64,000 nt of DNA from contig QCHY01000003.1 in assembly GCA_003216975.1 (NCBI GenBank), positions 62,001-126,000 of the forward strand. Direction: 5' to 3'. Shown here piece after piece: positions 20,007-28,132 of the stretch. Source of the stretch: Prochlorococcus sp. AG-402-I20 (lineage in GTDB: Bacteria > Cyanobacteriota > Cyanobacteriia > PCC-6307 > Cyanobiaceae). A program made the position numbers and the translations under genes. Positions within the stretch are counted from its first letter, which is position 1; every line of letters begins with the position of its first letter. The notes below the pieces were generated by a model. It made no database searches. It had not been told where the DNA came from and was given only the letters and a program-made list of their open reading frames with translations.

Positions 20007-21065
20007 ATGACAAATAAATATGAAGAATTTAAAACCTATTTAAAAAAAATAGGTAGTGGTGAGTTTACAGGAAAAAGTCTTACTCGCGAAGAAACTAAAT
20101 CAGCTCTCATGCTGATGCTAAAAGAAGAAGCAAGTGCAGCCCAAATTGGTGGCTTCATGATTGCACATAGAATTAGACGTCCTATCCCTGAAGAACTAGC
20201 CGGGATGATTGATGCCTATATCGAACTAGGACCCAAAATTCAATCGCCCAGTAATCAACGTCAACCTATATTTTTTGGGATGCCTTTTGATGGTAGGAAA
20301 AAAACAGCACCTATTTATCCTCTGACAACTTTACTATTACTAACTCAGAAACAGCCTGTTATTTTGCATGGTGGTTCTCGTATGCCAGTAAAATACGGCG
20401 TTACCCATAACGAACTCTTTCAAGCCTTAGGAATAAATTTAACCGGTCTATCCATAGAACAACTGCAAAGTTTTTTCAACCAAAACGACCTAGCTTTAAT
20501 ACATCAGCCAGATCATTTTCCGCTAGCTGAAAATTTAATTCCTTATAGAGATCAAATAGGTAAGCGCCCACCTCTAGCAAGTATGGAATTAATCTGGACA
20601 TGTCATCAAGGAAGTCATCTACATATAAGTGGCTATGTTCATTCTCCTACTGAAGAAAGACATTGGAAGACCTTAGAGCTTATGGGAGAACAAAATGTGA
20701 TGACTATCAAAGGACTGGAAGGTGGAATAGATCTTTCAATTAGTCGTTCATCAACAATTGGACAGTACAAAAACCAACATGGAACTAGAACTGTTTTTCA
20801 TCCCAAAGACTACAAATGTTCTGGAAAAGATATTGAATGGAACGACATCACAGAATGGAAGAGATTTGCTTTACAAGCTCTTAATGGCGAAGGTCCTTTA
20901 ACCAAATCACTAGAGTGGAATGCTGGTATTTACTTTTTTTATGCAGGCTTAAGCTCTGATATTAAAGAAGGAATTAATAAAGCAAAAGAAATAATCAATT
21001 CAGGACTTGCTATCAAGCACTTAGAAAAGTTAATTGATTGGAGTGAGGAAAATATTAATTCCTAA
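20007..21065 (+). CDS. TrpD-like / glycosyltransferase-3 family protein (CnaT-like)
   Basis: Resembles anthranilate phosphoribosyltransferase: N-terminal helical domain (EETKSALMLMLKEEASAAQIGGFMIAHRIR), a glycine-rich stretch (PVILHGGSRMPVKYG), and MTIKGLEGGIDL. The canonical TrpD GTGGD loop is replaced by GMPFDGRKK, so it belongs to a divergent group (TrpD2-like) and probably does not make phosphoribosyl-anthranilate. In Anabaena a related protein, CnaT, is required for expression of the nitrate-assimilation operon. Position next to nirA-focA supports that kind of role here; this is inference. True trpD is expected elsewhere in the genome. Confidence 0.82.
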   Translation: MTNKYEEFKTYLKKIGSGEFTGKSLTREETKSALMLMLKEEASAAQIGGFMIAHRIRRPIPEELAGMIDAYIELGPKIQSPSNQRQPIFFGMPFDGRKKTAPIYPLTTLLLLTQKQPVILHGGSRMPVKYGVTHNELFQALGINLTGLSIEQLQSFFNQNDLALIHQPDHFPLAENLIPYRDQIGKRPPLASMELIWTCHQGSHLHISGYVHSPTEERHWKTLELMGEQNVMTIKGLEGGIDLSISRSSTIGQYKNQHGTRTVFHPKDYKCSGKDIEWNDITEWKRFALQALNGEGPLTKSLEWNAGIYFFYAGLSSDIKEGINKAKEIINSGLAIKHLEKLIDWSEENINS

Positions 21066-21084
21066 AAATTTTTAAAAAATAAAT

Positions 21085-21579
21085 TTAATACAAAGTTTTT
21101 TCCATCAAATAACGAGAAAAATGCACACCACCTATTTGAATTTCTTCAGGGGAAATAATTGTCCATCCATGACGTAAAAGCAGTTGATAACTACATAAAC
21201 TTGCCTCAGTTTTTAAAGTTATTGGCTTATCTGTAAGAGTATCTGCCTCAATTTGATGTAATAGAGCCGTAGCATGCCCCTGCCGGGACGAACGCCCTCG
21301 GCAATAAAGCAATGCCAAGCGATTATGGGGATATTTTAAAGCAAATGCTTCAATAGTTTTATCAACACAACTCACCCAGCCCACCCCTTGCTTCAAAGGT
21401 TTATCTAAAATCCCAGGAAGATATGCCAAAGCCGACCACGCTTCAATCTGTTCTTGGCTGTACAAGGATTTATCGCAAGTTCGAATAGCATCTTCATAAA
21501 CTTCTCTGAGGGCCATTTCATCAGAACTCTCACAAGGTCGCAAATATCGATTTAGACTGTTTTTACTAAATGAAGCCAA
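21085..21579 (-). CDS. GNAT-family N-acetyltransferase
   Basis: This 164-residue protein has the GNAT layout: an N-terminal helix region (DEMALREVYEDAIRTCDKSLYSQEQIEAWS), a beta strand core (IEAFALKYPHNRLALLYCRG) and the acetyl-CoA pyrophosphate loop RGRSSRQGHATALLHQIE (the Q/RxxGxA signature as RQGHA). The C-terminal SYQLLLRHGWTII is the usual final strand/helix. YQEQIEAWA-like sequence is typical of the YafP/PhnO-type GNATs that modify small molecules. The substrate is unknown. It is convergent with the TrpD-like gene and divergent from the MFS gene. Confidence 0.88.
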   Translation of the reverse strand: MASFSKNSLNRYLRPCESSDEMALREVYEDAIRTCDKSLYSQEQIEAWSALAYLPGILDKPLKQGVGWVSCVDKTIEAFALKYPHNRLALLYCRGRSSRQGHATALLHQIEADTLTDKPITLKTEASLCSYQLLLRHGWTIISPEEIQIGGVHFSRYLMEKTLY

Positions 21580-21625
21580 GTTCTCTGACAGTATGAGAAG
21601 GTGAATAAATTATGAGCTATTTGCA

Positions 21626-22870
21626 TTGAGAAGGCTAAAAATTCCCACCCTTTTAGGAGCTTTCATAACACTTCTAGATGATCGTTTGGGCGAAACCATT
21701 GTTTTGCCTTTATTACCTTTTTTATTAGAACAATTCACGACAAGCGCGACGACTCTTGGTTTTTTAACTGGAACTTATGCAATATCTCAGTTTGCTGCAG
21801 CCCCACTAATTGGAGCTATGAGTGATCGTTTCGGTCGTAAGCCAATCATGATCACATGTGTATCTGGTTCAGTAATAGGAATATGTCTATTTGCATTAAC
21901 TGTAAGCCTGAATTGGGATAATTATTTACCTTTATGGGCCTCAGCTTTACCTTTATCTTTACTATTTTTAGCGAGAATAATTGATGGTATAAGTGGCGGT
22001 ACTGCAGCTACTGCTACTACAATACTTGCAGATATATCAACTCCCGAAAATCGCGCAAAAACCTTTGGATTAATTGGAGTAGCGTTTGGTTTAGGTTTTA
22101 TTCTTGGTCCAGGATTAGGAACAGCTCTTGCTAAATTTAGTGTTACTTTACCGGTATGGGTAGCAAGCGGATTTGCAATATTTAATCTTATTTTTGTAAT
22201 TTGGTTTCTACCGGAAACACTGCCCAAAAATAAAAGAAATTTACTACCAAGGAAAAGAGATTTGAATCCAATTAGTCAGCTACTAATTGTATTCAAAAAC
22301 CCCTTAGCTAGAAGACTTTGCTTATCCTTTTTTGTTTTCTTTATGGCATTTAATGGCTTTACAGCTGTTTTAGTCCTTTATTTAAAAGAAAAATTTGGAT
22401 GGAGTCCTGAATTATGTAGTGCTGCTTTTATTGTCGTTGGAGTTATCGCGATGATTGTTCAAGGAGGCCTAATTGGTCCTCTTGTAAAAAGATTTGGGGA
22501 GTCGAGATTAACTTTTACTGGTATTGGCTTTGTAATGACAGGATGTATTCTTTTAACGCTCGCAAATATAGATACCTCAATTCCTCTTGTATTTTCTGGC
22601 GTCGCAATACTTGCAATGGGAACTGGACTAGTAACTCCTAGTTTAAGAGCACTGATTTCAAGAAGACTAAGTTCTATAGGTCAAGGAGCAGTATTAGGAA
22701 ATCTGCAGGGTTTACAAAGTCTGGGAACTTTTCTTGGAGCAATAGCAGCAGGACGCTCATATGATCTTTTTGGTCCAAGAAGTCCATTTTTTGGCACAAT
22801 ATTGCTTCTACTATTTGTTATGTTTTTAATTTCAGGTAAAAGTCTTACCAAGCAAAAAGTAATCTCCTAG
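21626..22870 (+). CDS. Major facilitator superfamily transporter (tetracycline-resistance-like)
   Basis: A 414-residue inner-membrane protein with about 12 transmembrane segments. The MFS cytoplasmic loop motif is clear (GAMSDRFGRKPIMI), motif C-like glycines appear in helix 5 (GLGFILGPGLGTALA), and LGFLTGTYAISQFAAAPLIGA resembles the TetA/multidrug-efflux (DHA1) group. Substrate cannot be inferred. The start is TTG at 21626, since no ATG occurs before residue 60. An upstream five-codon frame (ATG 21612) ends with a TGA overlapping this TTG, so translation may be coupled to it. Confidence 0.9.
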   Translation: MRRLKIPTLLGAFITLLDDRLGETIVLPLLPFLLEQFTTSATTLGFLTGTYAISQFAAAPLIGAMSDRFGRKPIMITCVSGSVIGICLFALTVSLNWDNYLPLWASALPLSLLFLARIIDGISGGTAATATTILADISTPENRAKTFGLIGVAFGLGFILGPGLGTALAKFSVTLPVWVASGFAIFNLIFVIWFLPETLPKNKRNLLPRKRDLNPISQLLIVFKNPLARRLCLSFFVFFMAFNGFTAVLVLYLKEKFGWSPELCSAAFIVVGVIAMIVQGGLIGPLVKRFGESRLTFTGIGFVMTGCILLTLANIDTSIPLVFSGVAILAMGTGLVTPSLRALISRRLSSIGQGAVLGNLQGLQSLGTFLGAIAAGRSYDLFGPRSPFFGTILLLLFVMFLISGKSLTKQKVIS

Positions 22871-22930
22871 ACTGATAGATGATCAAGATATTAAACTAAT
22901 AATGAGAAATTGAATAAATTGGTTATAGAT

Positions 22931-25054
22931 ATGACTAGTCCAAAAATCAATAATGAAACTTATATTAATCGTGAACTCAGTTGGATAGATTTTAACAAAC
23001 GTGTTTTAGAACTTGCTACAGAAGAGGAAACGCCATTACTAGAAAAAATTAAATTCAGTTCAATTTTTAGCAATAATTTAGACGAATTTTTTATGGTTAG
23101 AGTTGCTTCATTAAAATCACAAGTAGAAGGTGGAATCTCAAAAAGAAGCCAAGATGGAAAATCTCCTGAAGAACAACTTATTGAAATTCGGAATTATTTA
23201 GACCCTATTTTAAAAACACAGCAACATAAAACAAGAAAATATATAGAAGAGGACTTTAAAAAAAATAATATATTTATACTTGAATATAAAGAGTTAAATG
23301 AGAGACAAAGGGTTTGGATAGATAATTATTTTACAACTGCAATTTTTCCAATCCTAACCCCCTTAGCAGTTGACCCTTCTCATCCATTCCCTTTTATAAG
23401 TAATCTTAGTTTAAATTTAGCTGCAATTATCGTTGATAATGAATCAGATAAAGAACAATTTACCCGCATAAAAATTCCTGGTGAAAGTATTTCTAGATTT
23501 ATAAGTATTCCAGTTGAACTAAATGATAAAGAATCAACAAAATATACAGGAATTGCTATTGAGCAAATCATTGCAAATAATCTGTCCATGCTTTTCCCTG
23601 GGATGGATGTTAAAGAATATTCGTTCTTTCGCGTTACAAGAGATGCTGATCTAGAGCTTCGGGATATTGAAGCTGATGATTTAATGAGCGCACTTGAAGA
23701 AGGTTTGCGCAAACGTCGTAAAGGAGGTGAAGTAGTTAGGCTAGAAGTCTCTACAAATACGCCAAAAGTCATTCTTGATCTTTTACAAGAAGGGATGAAT
23801 ATTGACAAAGAAAATTTATATCAAATTGAGGGGTTACTGGCATTAGATGAATTAATAGAGTTAACAACTTTAAATCTTCCAAAATTAAAATTTAAAGAAC
23901 ATCAAGGCATTACTCATCATTCACTCAAAAATAGTCAGTTGCGAGAACTAGAAGAATTAGAGACTAGAAATAAAAGTAGCTTTAAAAGTATATTCTCCAT
24001 AATTCGCCGTAATGATTTACTAGTCCATCACCCATACAATCTTTTTTCGACATCAGTCGAAGAGTTCATAAATCAAGCTGCAGAAGATAAACAAGTCATG
24101 GGAATCAAAATGACCTTGTATAGAATTTCAAAAGACTCTTTAATTATTGATGCACTAATAAGAGCAGCTGAGAAAGGTAAGCAAGTAATGGCTCTCGTTG
24201 AACTAAAAGCAAGATTTGATGAAGATAATAATATCCAATGGGCAAAACAATTAGAGCAAGCTGGGGTTCACGTTGTTTATGGAGTCATTGGACTGAAGAC
24301 TCATACAAAAATCGCTTTAATCATTAGAAAAGAAAAAAATAGATTAAGAACATACTTTCATATTGGGACTGGTAATTATAATTCAAAAACTTCTAAAACA
24401 TATACAGATTTTGGCTTGCTGTCTTGTCAACCTGAGCTTGGTCAAGATCTTATTGAACTGTTTAATTATCTGACTGGATTTGCAAAACAACAATCCTACA
24501 GAAAATTATTAGTTGCACCGGTAACTCTTAGAAGTGGAATAGAAAAGCTAATCAAAAGAGAAATCAATTATGCAAAAAATGGTGTACCAGCAAGGATAAT
24601 AGCCAAAATGAATTCCCTAGTAGATCCAGAAATTATAAAACTGCTTTATTTAGCATCACAGGCAGGAGTAAAAATTGAACTTATAATTAGAGGAATGTGC
24701 TGCCTATATCCTCAAAGAAAAGGCTTAAGCGAAAATATAAAAGTAACAAGCATTATTGGTAGGTTTTTAGAACATTCAAGAATCTTTTGGTTTAATAACG
24801 ATGACGATCCAGAAGTATTTATTGGTAGTGCAGATTGGATGAGGCGTAATTTAGATCGAAGAGTTGAAGCCGTTACACCTATTGAAGACAATAAAATTAA
24901 AAACGAAATTAAACATTTATTAAATTCTTATTTAGAAATAAATAAAGACTCTTGGAATATGCAAAGTGATGGTAGCTACACCAAAAATCAAAATTCAAAT
25001 GATAAGAAAAAATATATTCAAGAAAAAATTATTAAGCTATATAAAAAAGAATAA
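22931..25054 (+). CDS. ppk: Polyphosphate kinase (PPK1)
   Basis: Polymerises the gamma phosphate of ATP into polyphosphate, a phosphate and energy store. The sequence shows PPK1 family blocks: INRELSWIDFNKRVLELA, SNNLDEFFMVRVA, LKARFDEDNNIQWAKQLEQAG, and the autophosphorylated His477 in FHIGTGNYN; a second conserved His615 lies in LEHSRIFWF, followed by IGSADWMRRNLDRRVE. From the ATG at 22931 it has 707 residues; a TTG at 22910 would add seven. It stands alone, with no ppx adjacent. Confidence 0.96.
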   Translation: MTSPKINNETYINRELSWIDFNKRVLELATEEETPLLEKIKFSSIFSNNLDEFFMVRVASLKSQVEGGISKRSQDGKSPEEQLIEIRNYLDPILKTQQHKTRKYIEEDFKKNNIFILEYKELNERQRVWIDNYFTTAIFPILTPLAVDPSHPFPFISNLSLNLAAIIVDNESDKEQFTRIKIPGESISRFISIPVELNDKESTKYTGIAIEQIIANNLSMLFPGMDVKEYSFFRVTRDADLELRDIEADDLMSALEEGLRKRRKGGEVVRLEVSTNTPKVILDLLQEGMNIDKENLYQIEGLLALDELIELTTLNLPKLKFKEHQGITHHSLKNSQLRELEELETRNKSSFKSIFSIIRRNDLLVHHPYNLFSTSVEEFINQAAEDKQVMGIKMTLYRISKDSLIIDALIRAAEKGKQVMALVELKARFDEDNNIQWAKQLEQAGVHVVYGVIGLKTHTKIALIIRKEKNRLRTYFHIGTGNYNSKTSKTYTDFGLLSCQPELGQDLIELFNYLTGFAKQQSYRKLLVAPVTLRSGIEKLIKREINYAKNGVPARIIAKMNSLVDPEIIKLLYLASQAGVKIELIIRGMCCLYPQRKGLSENIKVTSIIGRFLEHSRIFWFNNDDDPEVFIGSADWMRRNLDRRVEAVTPIEDNKIKNEIKHLLNSYLEINKDSWNMQSDGSYTKNQNSNDKKKYIQEKIIKLYKKE

Positions 25055-25214
25055 ATTTAAAAATCTCAAAGCTTTTTTCAAAACATTTAATCTGTTTTTT
25101 TGATGCGCTTTATACCTAATTAGGCAAAAAGTCATAAATTTTTCGTTTCAATTAGTCAACTTCTCCTTATAAGTGCTAACTTCTTAATAAATCTAATTTC
25201 AAGAGGCCAGGGTG

Positions 25215-26237
25215 ATGGGGATCCCGCTGGAATCTGCCAAGGAATTTTCTGATGTTTCACCAGAGAAGTCCAATTTGGCAAGCACAAATCAAAAACTATC
25301 TGCATCAACTGTAAGTAGTCAAAAATCTCGAAGTTCAAGAAGACAAAGTAATCGTCTAGCTACTGATGCGATAGGTTTCTATCTCACAAGTATTGGAAGA
25401 GTCCCACTTCTGACTCCTGCAGAAGAAATTGAGCTTGCTCATCACGTTCAACAAATGAAAGATTTATTGAACCTGCCTCTTGAACAACGCTCTAGTCGTG
25501 AGAAACACAAAATAAAAATGGGTAAGCGGGCAAGAGATCGCATGATGGCTGCAAATCTGAGACTTGTTGTAAGTGTTGCAAAAAAATATCAAAACCAAGG
25601 TCTCGAATTACTTGATTTAGTTCAAGAGGGTGCAATTGGATTAGAAAGAGCTGTTGATAAATTTGATCCTGCAATGGGTTATAAATTCTCAACCTATGCC
25701 TACTGGTGGATAAGACAAGGGATGACTCGTGCCATAGACAACAGTGCTAGAACTATTCGACTACCAATACATATCAGCGAAAAACTTTCAAAAATGCGCC
25801 GCATATCGCGTGAATTATCTCATCGATTTGGTAGGCAACCAAATCGACTAGAGTTGGCAAACGCAATGGGAATTGAACCTCAAGATCTAGAAGATTTAGT
25901 ATCCCAAAGCGCGCCATGTGCGTCTCTTGATGCTCATGCAAGAGGCGAAGAAGATCGTAGTACTCTAGGAGAACTAATTCCAGACCCAAATTCTGATGAG
26001 CCCATGGAAGGGATGGATAGAAGTATTCAAAAAGAACACCTTGGAGGATGGTTGTCTCAATTAAATGAGAGAGAGCAAAAAATCATGAGACTTCGCTTTG
26101 GCCTTGATGGAGAAGAACCACTTACTCTTGCTGAAATTGGAAGACAAATAAATGTTTCTAGAGAACGTGTCAGACAACTTGAAGCAAAAGCAATTTTAAA
26201 ATTGAGGGTCATGACTACTCATCAAAACGCCGCCTAA
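25215..26237 (+). CDS. RNA polymerase sigma factor, group 2 (RpoD-like)
   Basis: Sigma-70 family factor of 340 residues. After a short Ser-rich N-terminus it has region 1.2 (DAIGFYLTSIGRVPLLTPAEEIELAHHV), regions 2.1-2.4 (NLRLVVSVAKKYQNQGLELLDLVQEG, FSTYAYWWIRQGMTRAI), region 3 and region 4.2 (TLAEIGRQINVSRERVRQLEAKAI). A long region 1.1 is absent, which points to a non-essential group 2 factor (SigB/C/D/E type) rather than the principal sigma. The ATG at 25215 follows AGAGG; GTG at 25212 is adjacent. The gene downstream begins only three bases after its stop. Confidence 0.93.
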   Translation: MGIPLESAKEFSDVSPEKSNLASTNQKLSASTVSSQKSRSSRRQSNRLATDAIGFYLTSIGRVPLLTPAEEIELAHHVQQMKDLLNLPLEQRSSREKHKIKMGKRARDRMMAANLRLVVSVAKKYQNQGLELLDLVQEGAIGLERAVDKFDPAMGYKFSTYAYWWIRQGMTRAIDNSARTIRLPIHISEKLSKMRRISRELSHRFGRQPNRLELANAMGIEPQDLEDLVSQSAPCASLDAHARGEEDRSTLGELIPDPNSDEPMEGMDRSIQKEHLGGWLSQLNEREQKIMRLRFGLDGEEPLTLAEIGRQINVSRERVRQLEAKAILKLRVMTTHQNAA

Positions 26238-26240
26238 ACA

Positions 26241-26894
26241 TTGCCAATTCAAATAGCTGTTTTTGTTATTGCTTTATGGATAATAATAATTTTATTAATT
26301 GCATTTTTATGTAAAAAATATTTTCCTAAACAAGAAGAGTTAAGTAGAAAAATTATTCATATTGGAACAGGACCTGTAATTCTTTTAGCCTGGTTATTTG
26401 ATATTCCAAAAAATATAGCTTTCTTATCTGCATTATTAATCACCATAGCCTTAGGTGTAAATTATCAATATCGTTTATTACCTGCCATTGAGGATATCGA
26501 GCGAAAAAGTTTTGGAACAATTGCATATGGTATCAGTATCACACTTTTACTTTTACTTTTCTGGCCTCGCTATGCATCATCTATTTCCATAGGAGTCCTA
26601 TCAATGGCTTTTGGTGATGGATTAGCAGGTTTAGTCGGCAGATCTATTAACTCTCCAAAATGGTCAATACTAGGTCAAACGAAATCAATTCTTGGAACAT
26701 TAACAATGGGGTCAGCAGTAGCTATAACAACTTCTATTATCTCTTCAACTAATAATTTAGACATACAGCCTCTAGAAATTATAGTCATTTCGTTAATAGC
26801 AACTTTTTTAGAACAAATAAGTCCATGGGGGATTGACAATGTAACTGTTCCTATTGGAGTAACTTGTGTAGGAATATGGTTAGTAGGAATATAA
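26241..26894 (+). CDS. Phytol/dolichol kinase-type membrane protein
   Basis: This 217-residue integral membrane protein has about six hydrophobic helices and belongs to the CTP-dependent kinase/cytidylyltransferase-like family that includes plant VTE5 phytol kinase and cyanobacterial homologs. Diagnostic blocks are RKIIHIGTGPVILLAWLF and SMAFGDGLAGLVGRSI, with the conserved GDG, then ILGQTKSILGTLTMG. Phosphorylation of phytol recycled from chlorophyll, feeding tocopherol or chlorophyll synthesis, is plausible but not proven. The start is TTG at 26241, three bases after the sigma factor stop, suggesting coupling. Confidence 0.78.
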   Translation: MPIQIAVFVIALWIIIILLIAFLCKKYFPKQEELSRKIIHIGTGPVILLAWLFDIPKNIAFLSALLITIALGVNYQYRLLPAIEDIERKSFGTIAYGISITLLLLLFWPRYASSISIGVLSMAFGDGLAGLVGRSINSPKWSILGQTKSILGTLTMGSAVAITTSIISSTNNLDIQPLEIIVISLIATFLEQISPWGIDNVTVPIGVTCVGIWLVGI

Positions 26895-26908
26895 AAAACT
26901 AACTCAAT

Positions 26909-27979
26909 TTATTTGACTGATTCAGCTAGTTCCTCTAATAAGACTTCGGTTGTAGAAAAATTTATGCATGCATCCGTAACACTTTGACCATAGGTAAGTT
27001 TTGACAAATCTGAATTTAATTTCTGATTACCTTCAACAAGATGACTTTCAATCATTACGCCCATTACATTCTTTGATCCACCTTTTAACTGTGATGCAAC
27101 ATCTCGTAAAACATCTGATTGTCTACGAAAATCTTTATTTGAGTTACCATGACTACAATCAACCATGACTCTCCCAGGCATCTTAGATTGTGCCAATTCA
27201 TCAGCAATTAACTTAATTGCTTCAAGATGATAATTAGTTCCATTCTTACCACCTCTTAAAACTAGATGACCATCTGGATTGCCTGTAGTACTGACTATCG
27301 AAGCATGACCATCGTTATTAATTCCTAAAAAATGATGAGGTTTAGAAGCCGCTTGCATTGCATTAATCGCTATCGTTGCTGTCCCATCAGTACCATTCTT
27401 ATAACCAACCGGCATTGATAATCCAGACGCCATTTCTCGATGAGTCTGACTCTCTGTCGTTCTTGCTCCAATAGCAGTCCAACTAATTAAATCAGCAATA
27501 TATTGAGGAACAACTGGATCAAGTAATTCAGTTGCTGCCGGCATTCCTTTTTTAGCTAAATCAAGTAATAGACCTCTTGCCTTTCTTAAACCAGTATTAA
27601 TATCGTAAGAATTATCAAGATGAGGATCATTAATAAGTCCTTTCCAGCCAACAGTTGTACGTGGTTTCTCAAAATAAACACGCATAACAATCTCTAACTT
27701 TTGACTATATTTCTCCCTCAATGGGGCTAAACGATTTGAATATTCAATGGCAGCATCAACATCATGAACCGAACATGGTCCAACAATCACCAAAATTCTT
27801 GGATCATTACCATGAAGAATTGATTGAATCTTGTTTCGAGTAGTAGAGACAATTCCAGAGGCTGCAATATCTAAAGGCAAATCTCTATGAATTAATGCCG
27901 GTGACATTAATGGACGAGTCTCGACCACATGAAGGTCGGAGGTACTATCCACCATTGAAAAATATGATGAGGTGGACAT
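26909..27979 (-). CDS. 3-deoxy-7-phosphoheptulonate (DAHP) synthase, AroG/F type
   Basis: First enzyme of the shikimate pathway: condenses phosphoenolpyruvate and erythrose 4-phosphate. The 356-residue class I-alpha enzyme shows IVGPCSVHDVDAAIEYS, MRVYFEKPRTTVGWKGLINDP, IGARTTESQTHREMASGLSMPVG, LRGGKNGTNY and MVDCSHGNSNK, including the metal-binding Cys, His and Glu positions typical of AroG/AroF/AroH. The isozyme feedback type cannot be assigned from sequence alone, so no letter is given. It is convergent with the phytol-kinase-like gene and divergent from acnB. Shikimate dehydrogenase (aroE) lies 10 kb away. Confidence 0.94.
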   Translation of the reverse strand: MSTSSYFSMVDSTSDLHVVETRPLMSPALIHRDLPLDIAASGIVSTTRNKIQSILHGNDPRILVIVGPCSVHDVDAAIEYSNRLAPLREKYSQKLEIVMRVYFEKPRTTVGWKGLINDPHLDNSYDINTGLRKARGLLLDLAKKGMPAATELLDPVVPQYIADLISWTAIGARTTESQTHREMASGLSMPVGYKNGTDGTATIAINAMQAASKPHHFLGINNDGHASIVSTTGNPDGHLVLRGGKNGTNYHLEAIKLIADELAQSKMPGRVMVDCSHGNSNKDFRRQSDVLRDVASQLKGGSKNVMGVMIESHLVEGNQKLNSDLSKLTYGQSVTDACINFSTTEVLLEELAESVK

Positions 27980-28132
27980 TTAAAGCGTGATCATAGAGAT
28001 AAGATTAGAGAAGTATCAGTCATAGGGGGTAATAAATTGCATTATCTGAATGTTTGTTCAAGAAACATGCGGTTGTAAACATTGAAAACAAAAGCCCCCT
28101 CACTCAAACACATCCTCTGTTGAGATTTAAAA

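Noticed and set aside
25115..25124. Palindrome CCTAATTAGG upstream of the sigma factor
   Set aside because: Ten AT-rich bases can occur by chance; no matching regulator site is known to me.
28030..28132. Leader upstream of acnB with TGTTT/AAACA inverted repeat and a C-rich stretch, considered as a small RNA
   Set aside because: It does not contain the Yfr1 core ACTCCTCACAC and the stem is too short.
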